Shown here: positions 7,426 through 14,401 of the stretch, piece by piece
How the letters are laid out: every line of letters starts with the position of its first letter
Numbering within the stretch: the stretch's first letter is position 1
From: Bacteroidales bacterium
GTDB taxonomy: Bacteria > Bacteroidota > Bacteroidia > Bacteroidales > WCHB1-69
Direction: 5' to 3'
Assembly (NCBI GenBank): GCA_031286285.1
Contig: JAITUN010000245.1
Coordinates: 1-51,566, forward strand
DNA length: 51,566 nucleotides
The notes under the pieces: generated by a model
The model's input: the letters and a program-made list of their open reading frames with translations, nothing else
Told to the model about the DNA's origin: nothing
Databases searched by the model: none
Position numbers and translations under genes: made by a program

Positions 7426-8520
7426 TTATTTCACATATTTTTGTATAGCAATAGAAAATTCATTTGAATATTTGAAAATATCATCAACACTATCTATGTC
7501 GTACTTGGTATAACTCCTGTCCTCGTTTTGTATTTCAATTTGTTTCTTTTCAGGATTATTTAAGTATAGACGACACGGACATTGACGCTGTGAGTCATCA
7601 ATCAATATAGAAAAGAATCTTTGAAAATCACGGTGCACAATTCTTTTTTGGTCAATATGGCTTCTTAATATTGATTTAACAATATAAAACCCCTCTATTT
7701 CTTCTTTTGTCGTTATCGTTCCGTCTTCATTAATTGCAACAATTCCTTCCGGCAGTTCTTTTGTTATTGGTGTTGATTTAGCCTCTTCGGTTGGCTCTTT
7801 TGCTTTTTCCTGTTTCTCAATAGCAGATTTCAGCCGTTCTGTTATCATGTCATTTATATACACCACGATAGAATGTTTTGTGAGTTCTGTAAATTGAGCG
7901 AGTATTTTTTCCGTAATTTTTCCATCGTAAATTTCTCTTGCTATCATCTTAACAAATTCAACTGACGGGGTCTCAAATTCTCGTTTCAATATTGCTTTTA
8001 TTTCTCCTGTATATTTAAGTTCACTTGCCGAGTTTATAATACTTTCAACATCAAAATAGGATTTGTGAAACTTTTTCAATTCTTCAATATGCTGTTCCTT
8101 CAAATCTGTTAAATTAACCTCTAAAAATGGCTTTTCATCCATTTTGTTATTCTCTTTTAAATCAGTGTAAAAACGGTAAATAATTCCATTTGTAAGAACG
8201 CCGAATTTTGCAGTTGATACATTGAAATAGCGCAATAATTGGTTATCGTGTAAATCTAATTCCTGCATCCAATGTTTACACTCCATTAAAATAACGGGCT
8301 TTTCATCTTTTAAAATAGCATAGTCTATTTTTTCACCTTTCTTTGTGCCTATATCACATGTAAATTCAGGAACAACTTCAAGTGGGTTAAATACATCGTA
8401 TCCTAATGCTTGAATAAACGGCATTATAAAAGCATTTTTTGTCGCTTCTTCTGTGCCGATATTGTTTTTCAGTTTTTCTATTCTCTCTGATAACTGTTTG
8501 ATTTGGTCTTTTAAGTCCAT
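7426..8520 (-). CDS. PD-(D/E)XK nuclease-like protein with type I restriction HsdR N-terminal domain
   Basis: 364 residues. Residues 1-130 match the HsdR N-terminal (HSDR_N_2) nuclease fold: a helical start, EEATKNAFIMPFIQALGYD (24-42), catalytic KIDYAIL (Asp66), ILMECKHW (Glu80, Lys82) and the QxxxY motif QLLRY (94-98) typical of type I restriction nucleases. It has no helicase motifs, so it is not a full HsdR; similar stand-alone proteins form the COG4748 group. The middle (about 130-230) is helical, followed by a charged linker (AIEKQEKAKEPTEEAK) and a C-terminal domain (about 250-364) I do not recognise. No HsdM or HsdS is nearby. A DNA-targeting defence role is plausible but unproven. 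The upstream 560-base noncoding region is highly structured. Confidence 0.82.
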   Translation of the reverse strand: MDLKDQIKQLSERIEKLKNNIGTEEATKNAFIMPFIQALGYDVFNPLEVVPEFTCDIGTKKGEKIDYAILKDEKPVILMECKHWMQELDLHDNQLLRYFNVSTAKFGVLTNGIIYRFYTDLKENNKMDEKPFLEVNLTDLKEQHIEELKKFHKSYFDVESIINSASELKYTGEIKAILKREFETPSVEFVKMIAREIYDGKITEKILAQFTELTKHSIVVYINDMITERLKSAIEKQEKAKEPTEEAKSTPITKELPEGIVAINEDGTITTKEEIEGFYIVKSILRSHIDQKRIVHRDFQRFFSILIDDSQRQCPCRLYLNNPEKKQIEIQNEDRSYTKYDIDSVDDIFKYSNEFSIAIQKYVK

Positions 8521-8605
8521 AGTTTATTGATTTTTTTGGTTAATAATTTATTGATTTATAATATGTTTAAAGTTTTTAGCACAAATGTCCTAACGCTATG
8601 TAATA

Positions 8606-8801
8606 CAAAACGTTTCCTACTGTTTTGAAAGATTACTGCGAGATATAAGCGCAGACCCCCTATTAGTGCATAGGTATTGCCTTACCTTAATCCAAATAAG
8701 TAAAGTCCGCGCGAAATGCACGATTCACTTATTGCTTGTTGGATTAATAAGAATGGCAATTTTATGCACCCAAACAATAGCAAACGCTATCTAAGATAGC
8801 G
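8606..8801 (-). ncRNA. Candidate structured RNA or origin: four stem-loops including a 104-base nested rod
   Basis: Core rod: GTGCATA (8666-8672) pairs TATGCAC (8763-8769); ATTGCC (8676-8681) pairs GGCAAT (8755-8760); TTAATCCAA (8687-8695) pairs TTGGATTAA (8739-8747); ATAAGT (8696-8701) pairs ACTTAT (8727-8732). The apical stem CGTGC/GCGCG forms only on the minus strand, through a G-U pair, which favours a minus-strand RNA. Flanking hairpins: CAAAAC/GTTTTG (8606-8627), CTGCG/CGCAG (8636-8654) and the perfect CGCTATC-taa-GATAGCG (8785-8801). As an RNA it would be the leader of, or lie just upstream of, the nuclease-like gene. As DNA it could be a replication origin. No known RNA family is recognised. 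Confidence 0.5.
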
Positions 8802-8846
8802 GCGCGAAAATAGCAAATTTTCATCTTTAAAAAAACGACCAAAAAA

Positions 8847-8869
8847 TGACGTTGATATTGACGTTGATA
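8847..8869. repeat. Tandem 11-bp repeat TGACGTTGATA, period 12
   Basis: Two exact copies at 8847-8857 and 8859-8869, in the noncoding region of the element. Possible protein-binding iterons; two copies only. Confidence 0.6.
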
Positions 8870-9082
8870 ATTCCACATTTATCTGCAAAATTAACGATTA
8901 TCTTTAATAAAAACTCATTGTTCTTTCAGTGTTTTACAATAGAAAGGAGATTAATTTTATGCCAAAATTTGCCGCTTTTCACTTTCTTTTGCCATTTTTG
9001 TCAATTCTTGTATTTTTTTGCCGTTTTTTTTCGTATTTTATACTTTATTTTTCGTTCCAAATTGTCGCAAAATGTCATATTT

Positions 9083-10348
9083 TTATTTCTGAAAATATCT
9101 TTTAAAATCCTGTAAATGTTTAAGGTATGGTAGATACGCTTTGTTTGTATAGTGCGCACGTAAGCAAGTCAAACTATTGTCAACAAAAAGTCGTGCATCG
9201 TTTATTGTTGTCCATGCGTTTAATTTAATTGGAACGGTTGGGAGCGTTGCTGTGCTAAAAAATCTTTCAAGTTCTAAAACATCCTCTTCAAAATTTACTG
9301 TTTCTTTTTTGACGGGTAAAACTTCTTCAACAAGTTGTTTGGGTTGCCCTATTATTGGTTCTGTAATACTTTTATTTTCGGGTTGAGGTGTTTGTGTTGG
9401 TTGAGGGTCGGGCAATTTTATTTGACCTTTGCGTAGCATTGTTTCTAAATAATCTGCTAAGTCATAACCTTTTTTGCGTTCTTCTTCGGTTGCATTGTTC
9501 TCTATCAAAGAAGAAACATCTACTTTACAGATTTTTTTTAACTCTTTGGCTTTTTCACTCCATTTGTCAAATAAAGTTTTTCCTTCTTTGTCGGGAGTTT
9601 TTGCATCGGGATATAAAATTACGTTACGCCCTTGTAAACATCGGCACTTGTCAATATTAATTCCTCCACTTCCACCACTTGCAAGCCATATTGTATCGGG
9701 GAAACAAACACTCGCTAAAATGGCTGTTTTTTCGCTTTCCACAATTGCAATGGGTTTGGTAGTGTCTTTCAAAAGATGTTCGCCAAAAAAGCATTGAAAT
9801 AGATTAAAAGAAGGTATTTCTATAAGTTTGTGTATCCACTGTACCGGTGGCATTATATTTTGATTTCTGTGTCCATCGTCTTTGAAAACAATAACCTTTC
9901 CGGCTCTAATTTTATATTTCATATCTACTTGCCAAAATACTGTCGCACCACCAGAATATTTTGATGTTCCTACAAAATAGCGTTCTATTGCTTTGGAGGC
10001 GATCGCCTCCCCAACAATGTCCACCAACCACATAGCAAAATTGTTTTGTTCGTAATGTTTCATAGATTGTTTCAATAGTTTGGCATCGTGGAAAGTGGGA
10101 AGAAGCGGAGGGGTTGGGTTCGGGATAGGTGCCAAAGTCGCTTTTTTCTCAGGAGAAATATTGTTGTCCTTAAAATACTGTCTTGGGGTGTAATGATGGG
10201 CGCAATTATCGACACGGTCACATTTTCCAACGGCTGAATTTAACGGCTCACCTGTTTCGTTATCAATGTATAAAACAAACCTCTTTTTTCCACACGCGGG
10301 ACAAATATGCTTTCCTTTTTTTGCTAAACTATATTTGTGTTCTGTCAT
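9083..10348 (-). CDS. Toprim/primase-like replication protein with N-terminal zinc finger (DUF6371-like)
   Basis: 421 residues. The N-terminus has a CHC2-like zinc finger: CPACGKKRF (C16, C19) with CDRVDNCAHHY (C43, C49). The middle has a Toprim-like segment, AIVESEKTAILAS, followed by LASGGSGGI and the acidic motif VILYPDAKTPD. The arrangement matches Bacteroidota mobile-element proteins commonly labelled DUF6371, thought to be primase-related. Residues about 320-370 are a proline/glutamine-rich linker (PQPTQTPQPEN). It follows the RepA-like ATPase gene, separated by the TGTCCCA repeat cluster. Expected role: priming or initiating replication of the excised element. The family assignment is from memory of motifs, not from a search. 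Confidence 0.72.
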   Translation of the reverse strand: MTEHKYSLAKKGKHICPACGKKRFVLYIDNETGEPLNSAVGKCDRVDNCAHHYTPRQYFKDNNISPEKKATLAPIPNPTPPLLPTFHDAKLLKQSMKHYEQNNFAMWLVDIVGEAIASKAIERYFVGTSKYSGGATVFWQVDMKYKIRAGKVIVFKDDGHRNQNIMPPVQWIHKLIEIPSFNLFQCFFGEHLLKDTTKPIAIVESEKTAILASVCFPDTIWLASGGSGGINIDKCRCLQGRNVILYPDAKTPDKEGKTLFDKWSEKAKELKKICKVDVSSLIENNATEEERKKGYDLADYLETMLRKGQIKLPDPQPTQTPQPENKSITEPIIGQPKQLVEEVLPVKKETVNFEEDVLELERFFSTATLPTVPIKLNAWTTINDARLFVDNSLTCLRAHYTNKAYLPYLKHLQDFKRYFQK

Positions 10349-10389
10349 AAATAATTTGTTTTTAAAACTTTATATTTATTTCGCTTACT

Positions 10390-10442
10390 TGTCCCATATT
10401 GTCCCACTGTCCCATATTTATAAATGTGGGACACTTGGGACA
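10390..10442. repeat. TGTCCCA iteron cluster with central palindrome; putative origin or operator
   Basis: Five copies of a heptamer in 53 bases: TGTCCCA at 10390-10396, 10400-10406 and 10408-10414, then the inverse TGGGACA at 10427-10433 and 10436-10442. The inner pair frames an almost perfect 26-base palindrome with the AT-rich centre ATTTATAAAT. It lies between the RepA-like ATPase and the primase-like gene. There is no T-run after the hairpin, so it does not look like a terminator. An initiator-binding origin or an operator controlling the primase gene fits best. Confidence 0.75.
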
Positions 10443-10449
10443 AACCCAT

Positions 10450-11490
10450 TTATTTTTTTAATATCCTTTCAACTGTACTTTTTGAGGTGTGCAATTCATC
10501 GGCAATTTCGCGGTAACTTTTTCCCTCTGTTTTTAATCTCTTTATGTTGGCTTCTAACTCTGCCTTGTCATTTTCGCTTTGTTGCTTTAAGTGGTTTAAT
10601 TCCGTGTCAAAACCAATGTGTTTAAGGTGTAAAAATGAATTTTCCTTAACTTTTTCATAAATTGGCACGTGTTCACTATCATAAACAACGTCGCCTGACC
10701 GTACTTTCAATTGTTTGATATATCTTAAATTTTTATCTTTTGCACTTTTACCTATTGAAAAAACAGCATCGGCAAAATTTGCTTTATGCTTGCTCCCTTG
10801 TAAATCATTCAAACTTATGGGACGGCTTTCATCGGTTTTGCGGTTGTGCTCCAAAAGCAATAATGTTAAATTATATTCAAACTTCAAATCCTGCAATTTA
10901 TCCATTAAAGGTTTGGCAGTTCTTGCATTATCCGTATCACTACTAACTAACTTTGTCATATTGTCAATAATAACAATTCTTGCACCAGTTGAAATTACCA
11001 ATTCTTTAAGACTATCAATGAAATATGTATCGTAATCCACTCCATTTGGTACGCGAAAAGGTCGGATAAAGTCGGGGCGGATAAGGTTTTCTTTAAAAAC
11101 ATATTCGCTTTGATATTCTTCTGAATATCTGCCCTGAAACTGTTTGTCTGACAACTCCAAATCAATATATAAGACTTTATCGGTTTTACTGATTTCATTT
11201 GCCATTTGCACGGCGAAAATTGATTTTCCTAAGCCGGTATCTGCAAATAATATCGTGATTTCTTCTTCTAATAAAAGGTCATCATATAGTTTTCGTGGTA
11301 TTGGTTGCGTTTTTGCATCATTTATACATTGGTTTGCTGTACGAACACGAAAAAGCCCAACCTGTGAGGGCGATTTGTTTAATAACTGTTTCTTTTCTGT
11401 ATCAATAGCATCGAACGTTATGGCTGTGCCCTCATCGGGTTTTTGATTATCAAAAATAGAAAAATCGGGTTTTACATTAGTCATAATCAT
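10450..11490 (-). CDS. RepA-like RecA-fold AAA ATPase with C-terminal helix-turn-helix
   Basis: 346 residues. Walker A is ADTGLGKS (83-90, Lys89) and Walker B RIVIID (171-176); LLLLEHNRK and NDLQGSKHKANFADAVFSI match the RecA-like hexameric helicase family (RepA of plasmid RSF1010 type, AAA_25). The last 32 residues (about 315-346: GKSYREIADELHTSKSTVERILKK) form a Hin/resolvase-like HTH that is an addition to the helicase core. It probably loads on, or unwinds, the element's origin; the HTH could bind the TGTCCCA repeats just downstream of its own stop. Its start ATG overlaps the stop of the HTH gene by four bases (ATGA); an alternative ATG lies two codons later. Confidence 0.83.
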   Translation of the reverse strand: MIMTNVKPDFSIFDNQKPDEGTAITFDAIDTEKKQLLNKSPSQVGLFRVRTANQCINDAKTQPIPRKLYDDLLLEEEITILFADTGLGKSIFAVQMANEISKTDKVLYIDLELSDKQFQGRYSEEYQSEYVFKENLIRPDFIRPFRVPNGVDYDTYFIDSLKELVISTGARIVIIDNMTKLVSSDTDNARTAKPLMDKLQDLKFEYNLTLLLLEHNRKTDESRPISLNDLQGSKHKANFADAVFSIGKSAKDKNLRYIKQLKVRSGDVVYDSEHVPIYEKVKENSFLHLKHIGFDTELNHLKQQSENDKAELEANIKRLKTEGKSYREIADELHTSKSTVERILKK

Positions 11491-11795
11491 TTTTCCTTTC
11501 CTAAAATTTTGTTTATATCACTCATACGATAGCGGCGTTTACCACCAATCTCAATGGTTTTTAGATAGTTCGCCTTATTCCACCTCCACAAAGTTGCGGG
11601 GGAAACATTTAGAATTTTCGCCACCTGTGCAGGGCTTGGATAGGTTTCGGTGTTGGCATCGGTAATTTGTTGCTCTAACTCTTTGCGAGTTCTATTTATA
11701 CAAAATTCCGTTGCTTCAATAAGTTCTCCCAACTTTACACTGATAGTTACTTCGGGACAGGTTCGTGCAAGTTCTGCAATGTTATTATAATTCAT
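11487..11795 (-). CDS. Small helix-turn-helix protein, MerR/excisionase-like
   Basis: The ORF track starts at 11927, but the first 44 residues are low in family character; the internal ATG at 11795 (MNYNNIAELARTC) gives a normal 102-residue protein. The C-terminal 50 residues form an HTH_17/excisionase-type domain: YPSPAQVAKILNVSPATLWRWNKANYLKTIEIGGKRRYRMSDINKIL, quoted in part as SPATLWRWNKANYL. Such proteins direct excision or regulate the replication genes in Bacteroidota elements. The stop overlaps the ATPase start by four bases, indicating translational coupling. A hairpin (11814-11834) lies just upstream of the chosen start. The longer start cannot be formally excluded. Confidence 0.8.
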   Translation of the reverse strand: MNYNNIAELARTCPEVTISVKLGELIEATEFCINRTRKELEQQITDANTETYPSPAQVAKILNVSPATLWRWNKANYLKTIEIGGKRRYRMSDINKILGKEK

Positions 11796-11813
11796 AATTG
11801 AAAAATTTAAGTT

Positions 11814-11834
11814 CCGCCTTTCCCCGAAAGGTGG
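11814..11834 (-). promoter_or_regulatory. GC-rich hairpin in the leader of the HTH gene
   Basis: CCGCCTTTC-ccc-GAAAGGTGG is a nine-base-pair stem with a three-base loop, 19 bases upstream of the ATG at 11795. It may be an operator, an attenuator or a ribosome-access control. Confidence 0.5.
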
Positions 11835-11997
11835 CCACACTTTCGGTTGTTTTGACTGCTGCAATAATAATGCGTTTTTTGCGGGGGCAATGGGGGTACT
11901 GCGGGAAAAATAAAAAAAGAAAGACATTAATTTGATTAAAAATCAACGTCTTATAAAATATTGAAAGAGAATGTTTGGGTATGAGTGGGGGTAACTA

Positions 11998-12786
11998 TTA
12001 TTTATACATAGATTTTAGTTCATTGTGCTCGGAAAAGTCCGTTTTTGATTGGCATTCTTCAAGTGATTTTCCGAGTTTTTGCGCAGCTCTTTCGCCCCAT
12101 TCTTTACCTAAAAATAGTAAGCGAGATAAAACACAAATATTATATCGTACTCTTTGCGCTTTCCCCTCTTTGTGTATTTCGGAAAAATCGGCAGTTCGTA
12201 CCATTTCAATAAATCGGTGTTGTGAAATATCTTTGAAAATGTTTTTGTAATAACGTTCATCCAAACCGTTCCAAAAATTAAAATTTTCCAAAAGTTTGAT
12301 TTCTTGTGCTTTGGAAAATTCAAGTTTGGTAGTAGTAGGCGCATAAATATTATTGCTTTCAGATGTTTGTTTTCCTGTGGTTTGTTCAACTTTAATATTC
12401 AAAAGTTCTATAATTCTGAAACAACGATAAATTTCATTAAAGGAACAATAAACAATATCATCATCAATACATTTTAAATCTATTTGTTTTTCAGCAAAAT
12501 GGGCAGCAATAAATTCTGTAAAACTTTCCGTCTCAATGTTTGGATTTTCAAATTTACATTTTCTTATTGCTTCAATAAATTCTCTTATTATGCTGTTATT
12601 ACAGTTATAGTATTTTTCAATATCATTTTTACATTTTGTTCTAAGTGCTTCTGTACGACTTTCTTTATCTTTGTAAAAATCTCCCTCGTTAAATGTTATA
12701 TTGACTTCACTTATCACATCGTCTTGGTTGGCTATAATAATTGTTGCCAAATCATACCTGAATTTATTGTAATCACTTTTTTTCAT
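11998..12786 (-). CDS. Unknown protein translationally coupled to the recombinase
   Basis: 262 residues, charged, cysteine-containing and soluble; no signal peptide, membrane helix or known motif is recognised. Its ATG overlaps the recombinase TAA by one base (TAATG), a strong coupling signal, so the two are made together. Residues about 145-165 (NNIYAPTTTKLEFSK) look like a linker between an N-terminal half and a C-terminal helical half. Such coupled genes next to tyrosine recombinases can be accessory factors for integration or excision, but nothing in the sequence proves this. Confidence 0.75.
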   Translation of the reverse strand: MKKSDYNKFRYDLATIIIANQDDVISEVNITFNEGDFYKDKESRTEALRTKCKNDIEKYYNCNNSIIREFIEAIRKCKFENPNIETESFTEFIAAHFAEKQIDLKCIDDDIVYCSFNEIYRCFRIIELLNIKVEQTTGKQTSESNNIYAPTTTKLEFSKAQEIKLLENFNFWNGLDERYYKNIFKDISQHRFIEMVRTADFSEIHKEGKAQRVRYNICVLSRLLFLGKEWGERAAQKLGKSLEECQSKTDFSEHNELKSMYK

Positions 12787-14177
12787 TATTCTAACATTTT
12801 AACAAGTTCATTTTTCAAATCTTCGTCAATTTCACGATAACGCGCAAAGGCTCTACTTCCCTCTTTGTGCCCCGAAAGTGCGCCCACTAAGTTAGGGTCT
12901 TTCACTTGTTTGTAAAGATTGCCAACAAAGCAACGGCGGGCAAGGTGTGATGATGCTATTTCGTTCATGGGGCGGATTACACTTTCGCGTGTAAGAGGGT
13001 CAAGGGTAACAACTGGGCGGGTTATCCCTGCGACTGTAAATGCTGATTTGATTGCGTAGTTATATTTTTGTTCAGATATGTAGGGGAATAATGTTTTTCC
13101 CTCAAAATCGGCGTATTTCTCTAAAATTGCCTTTGATATAGTGTTCAGAGGCACGCGCACTGTTACAGGTCGCCCATCTTTCGTTTTTCGGGCAATATAT
13201 TCTATGGCACCATTAATAACATTCTGTTTTGTGAATTTATAAAGGTCAGCAATACGGCAACCTATCAAACATTGAAAAATGAATATATCCCTTTGTACTT
13301 CCAAAGTGGGACGGTGCGAAAGGTCGGTATTATAAAGGCGGTTTCTTTCTTCAATGGTAATATAATAGGGTGTGCCATAAACACATTCTTCTACTGAATA
13401 TTTTTTGAAAGGGTTGTTTTGGGTTTTCTCATTATCTACTGCCCATAAAAAGAAAGTTCTTAGCCTTTTCATTACGTCATTGATTGTATTTTGACCGCGT
13501 GGCTTCGGATTGTGAAACTGTGGACATTTCTCGTATATTTCGGGATATTCCACGCAAATTTCGTGTTCTCTCCGCAAAAACTTTGACAAATCTTGTAAGG
13601 TTTCAGAGGTAATATTATCCAACTGTAAAGTAAAATCCTGTTTTTCTTTTACAGATAGGCGAATATAAAGTTCATACCTCCGCATTGTCCTAACAACAAC
13701 ACGATAATTTTTTTTCCTAACTTCGGATTGATTGTATTTCTCTAAAAATTCATCACAAGCATCAAAGAATGATTGATTTTGTTCTGTTTCTTTTTTCGGG
13801 GCGTATTCGCCGCGTTGGTAAAATTTATCAATGCTATTCACTAACCAATCGGATACGATGTTTTTGTCCTTTGGGTCAAACAAATTGCCTATTGAATTGG
13901 TGAGGCTTTTTAATTTGTCGCTTTGTTCTGTAAGATACTGTTTTAATGCTTTTTTCTCATTATTCCAAACGCGAAAGTTAGGGATAACGATTTTGTCCTC
14001 TTTGGCTTCGAAATCCCAAATATTCCATTTCTTTCCATTCTCATCTACAAATACTGCGGGAATAAAAATTCCTGTTTTTGCGAATTGGTCTATTTTCCCG
14101 TGAGAAAATCTAATTAAGATTTCTTGTTTTTTCGTTGTATCTACTTTCGTAGATAGTCTCAAATAAATTGTTGCCAT
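12786..14177 (-). CDS. Tyrosine recombinase (integrase) of the element
   Basis: 463 residues. The N-terminus (about 1-90) is the arm-type DNA-binding domain usual in Bacteroidota integrases, 130-260 is the SAM-like core-binding domain, and 275-463 the catalytic domain. The active site is complete: Arg308 (LIGCRIADLY), Lys331 (ARKTKDGR), His411 and Arg414 (HLARR), His437 (LSGHKEG) and Tyr447 (FARYREI). It catalyses integration and excision at the tRNA-Leu att sites. It lies about 205 bases from the right att core, with repeat sequences between. A minus-strand box TATTTTCG precedes it and resembles a weak TAnnTTTG promoter. Confidence 0.95.
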   Translation of the reverse strand: MATIYLRLSTKVDTTKKQEILIRFSHGKIDQFAKTGIFIPAVFVDENGKKWNIWDFEAKEDKIVIPNFRVWNNEKKALKQYLTEQSDKLKSLTNSIGNLFDPKDKNIVSDWLVNSIDKFYQRGEYAPKKETEQNQSFFDACDEFLEKYNQSEVRKKNYRVVVRTMRRYELYIRLSVKEKQDFTLQLDNITSETLQDLSKFLRREHEICVEYPEIYEKCPQFHNPKPRGQNTINDVMKRLRTFFLWAVDNEKTQNNPFKKYSVEECVYGTPYYITIEERNRLYNTDLSHRPTLEVQRDIFIFQCLIGCRIADLYKFTKQNVINGAIEYIARKTKDGRPVTVRVPLNTISKAILEKYADFEGKTLFPYISEQKYNYAIKSAFTVAGITRPVVTLDPLTRESVIRPMNEIASSHLARRCFVGNLYKQVKDPNLVGALSGHKEGSRAFARYREIDEDLKNELVKMLE

Positions 14178-14220
14178 AAGTATATTGTTTAATGCGTGGC
14201 GAAAATATACTTATTTTTCA

Positions 14221-14242
14221 TTTTTCCCGACTTTTTCCCGAC
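14221..14242. repeat. Perfect tandem repeat TTTTTCCCGAC x2, possible integrase arm sites
   Basis: Copies at 14221-14231 and 14232-14242, in the 205 bases between the recombinase start and the right att core. Position and direct orientation fit arm-type recombinase or excisionase sites. Confidence 0.6.
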
Positions 14243-14382
14243 TTTTTTGAAAATAAATGATATTTTATGAAAGTGTATGATGAGATGTTTACGCTTATAA
14301 TTCGCTCTTTATCATATCATTTTGTATGATTTTTCGCAGTTTTTCAATAGATGCGAAAATGGCATTATTTCATAGATTAAAT

Positions 14383-14396
14383 CCGGCCCGTGGTAC
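14383..14396 (+). repeat. Right attachment core (att), duplicated 3' end of tRNA-Leu
   Basis: Exact copy of 5684-5697 (CCGGCCCGTGGTAC). The following sequence AACTT and the terminator are the chromosomal continuation of the tRNA gene before insertion. Confidence 0.88.
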
Positions 14397-14401
14397 AACT
14401 T

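Larger units (their letters stand above)
8521..9082. other. 562-base noncoding region inside the element; structured, see sub-features
   Basis: No credible gene is seen on either strand; the plus-strand ORF 8846-9115 is phenylalanine-rich low-complexity sequence. It contains a tandem repeat (8847-8869), four stem-loops between 8606 and 8801, and an AT-rich leader directly before the nuclease-like gene. It is the only large gap among the genes of the element. Confidence 0.8.
5684..14396 (-). mobile_element. Integrated element of about 8.7 kb in tRNA-Leu (satellite-like or minimal integrative replicon)
   Basis: Boundaries are the 14-bp direct repeat of the tRNA-Leu 3' end. All confident genes lie on the minus strand, in transcription order: tyrosine recombinase, unknown coupled gene, HTH protein, RepA-like ATPase, Toprim/primase-like protein, a structured noncoding stretch, HsdR-N nuclease-like protein, SDH_sah protease, a 66-residue protein. 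Integration plus replication genes with two cargo genes resemble small Bacteroidota mobilizable elements or phage satellites. No relaxase, coupling protein, capsid, portal or terminase is recognisable, so its transfer would need a helper or a mechanism not visible here. The recombinase is at the end far from the intact tRNA gene. Confidence 0.85.

Noticed and set aside
7426-8520. Complete type I restriction system
   Set aside because: Only the nuclease domain of HsdR is present; no helicase motifs, HsdM or HsdS in the window.
8606-8801. Retron or group II intron RNA
   Set aside because: No reverse transcriptase gene anywhere in the window.
8846-9115. 89-residue plus-strand ORF
   Set aside because: Phenylalanine-rich low complexity, overlaps the primase-like gene end, opposite to all genes of the element, no domain.
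9474-9797. Plus-strand ORFs 9177-9386, 9388-9660, 9474-9797, 10266-10625
   Set aside because: Shadows of the primase-like and ATPase genes, which have clear motifs on the minus strand.
12484-12840. 118-residue plus-strand ORF rich in Phe
   Set aside because: Shadow of the unknown coupled gene and recombinase.
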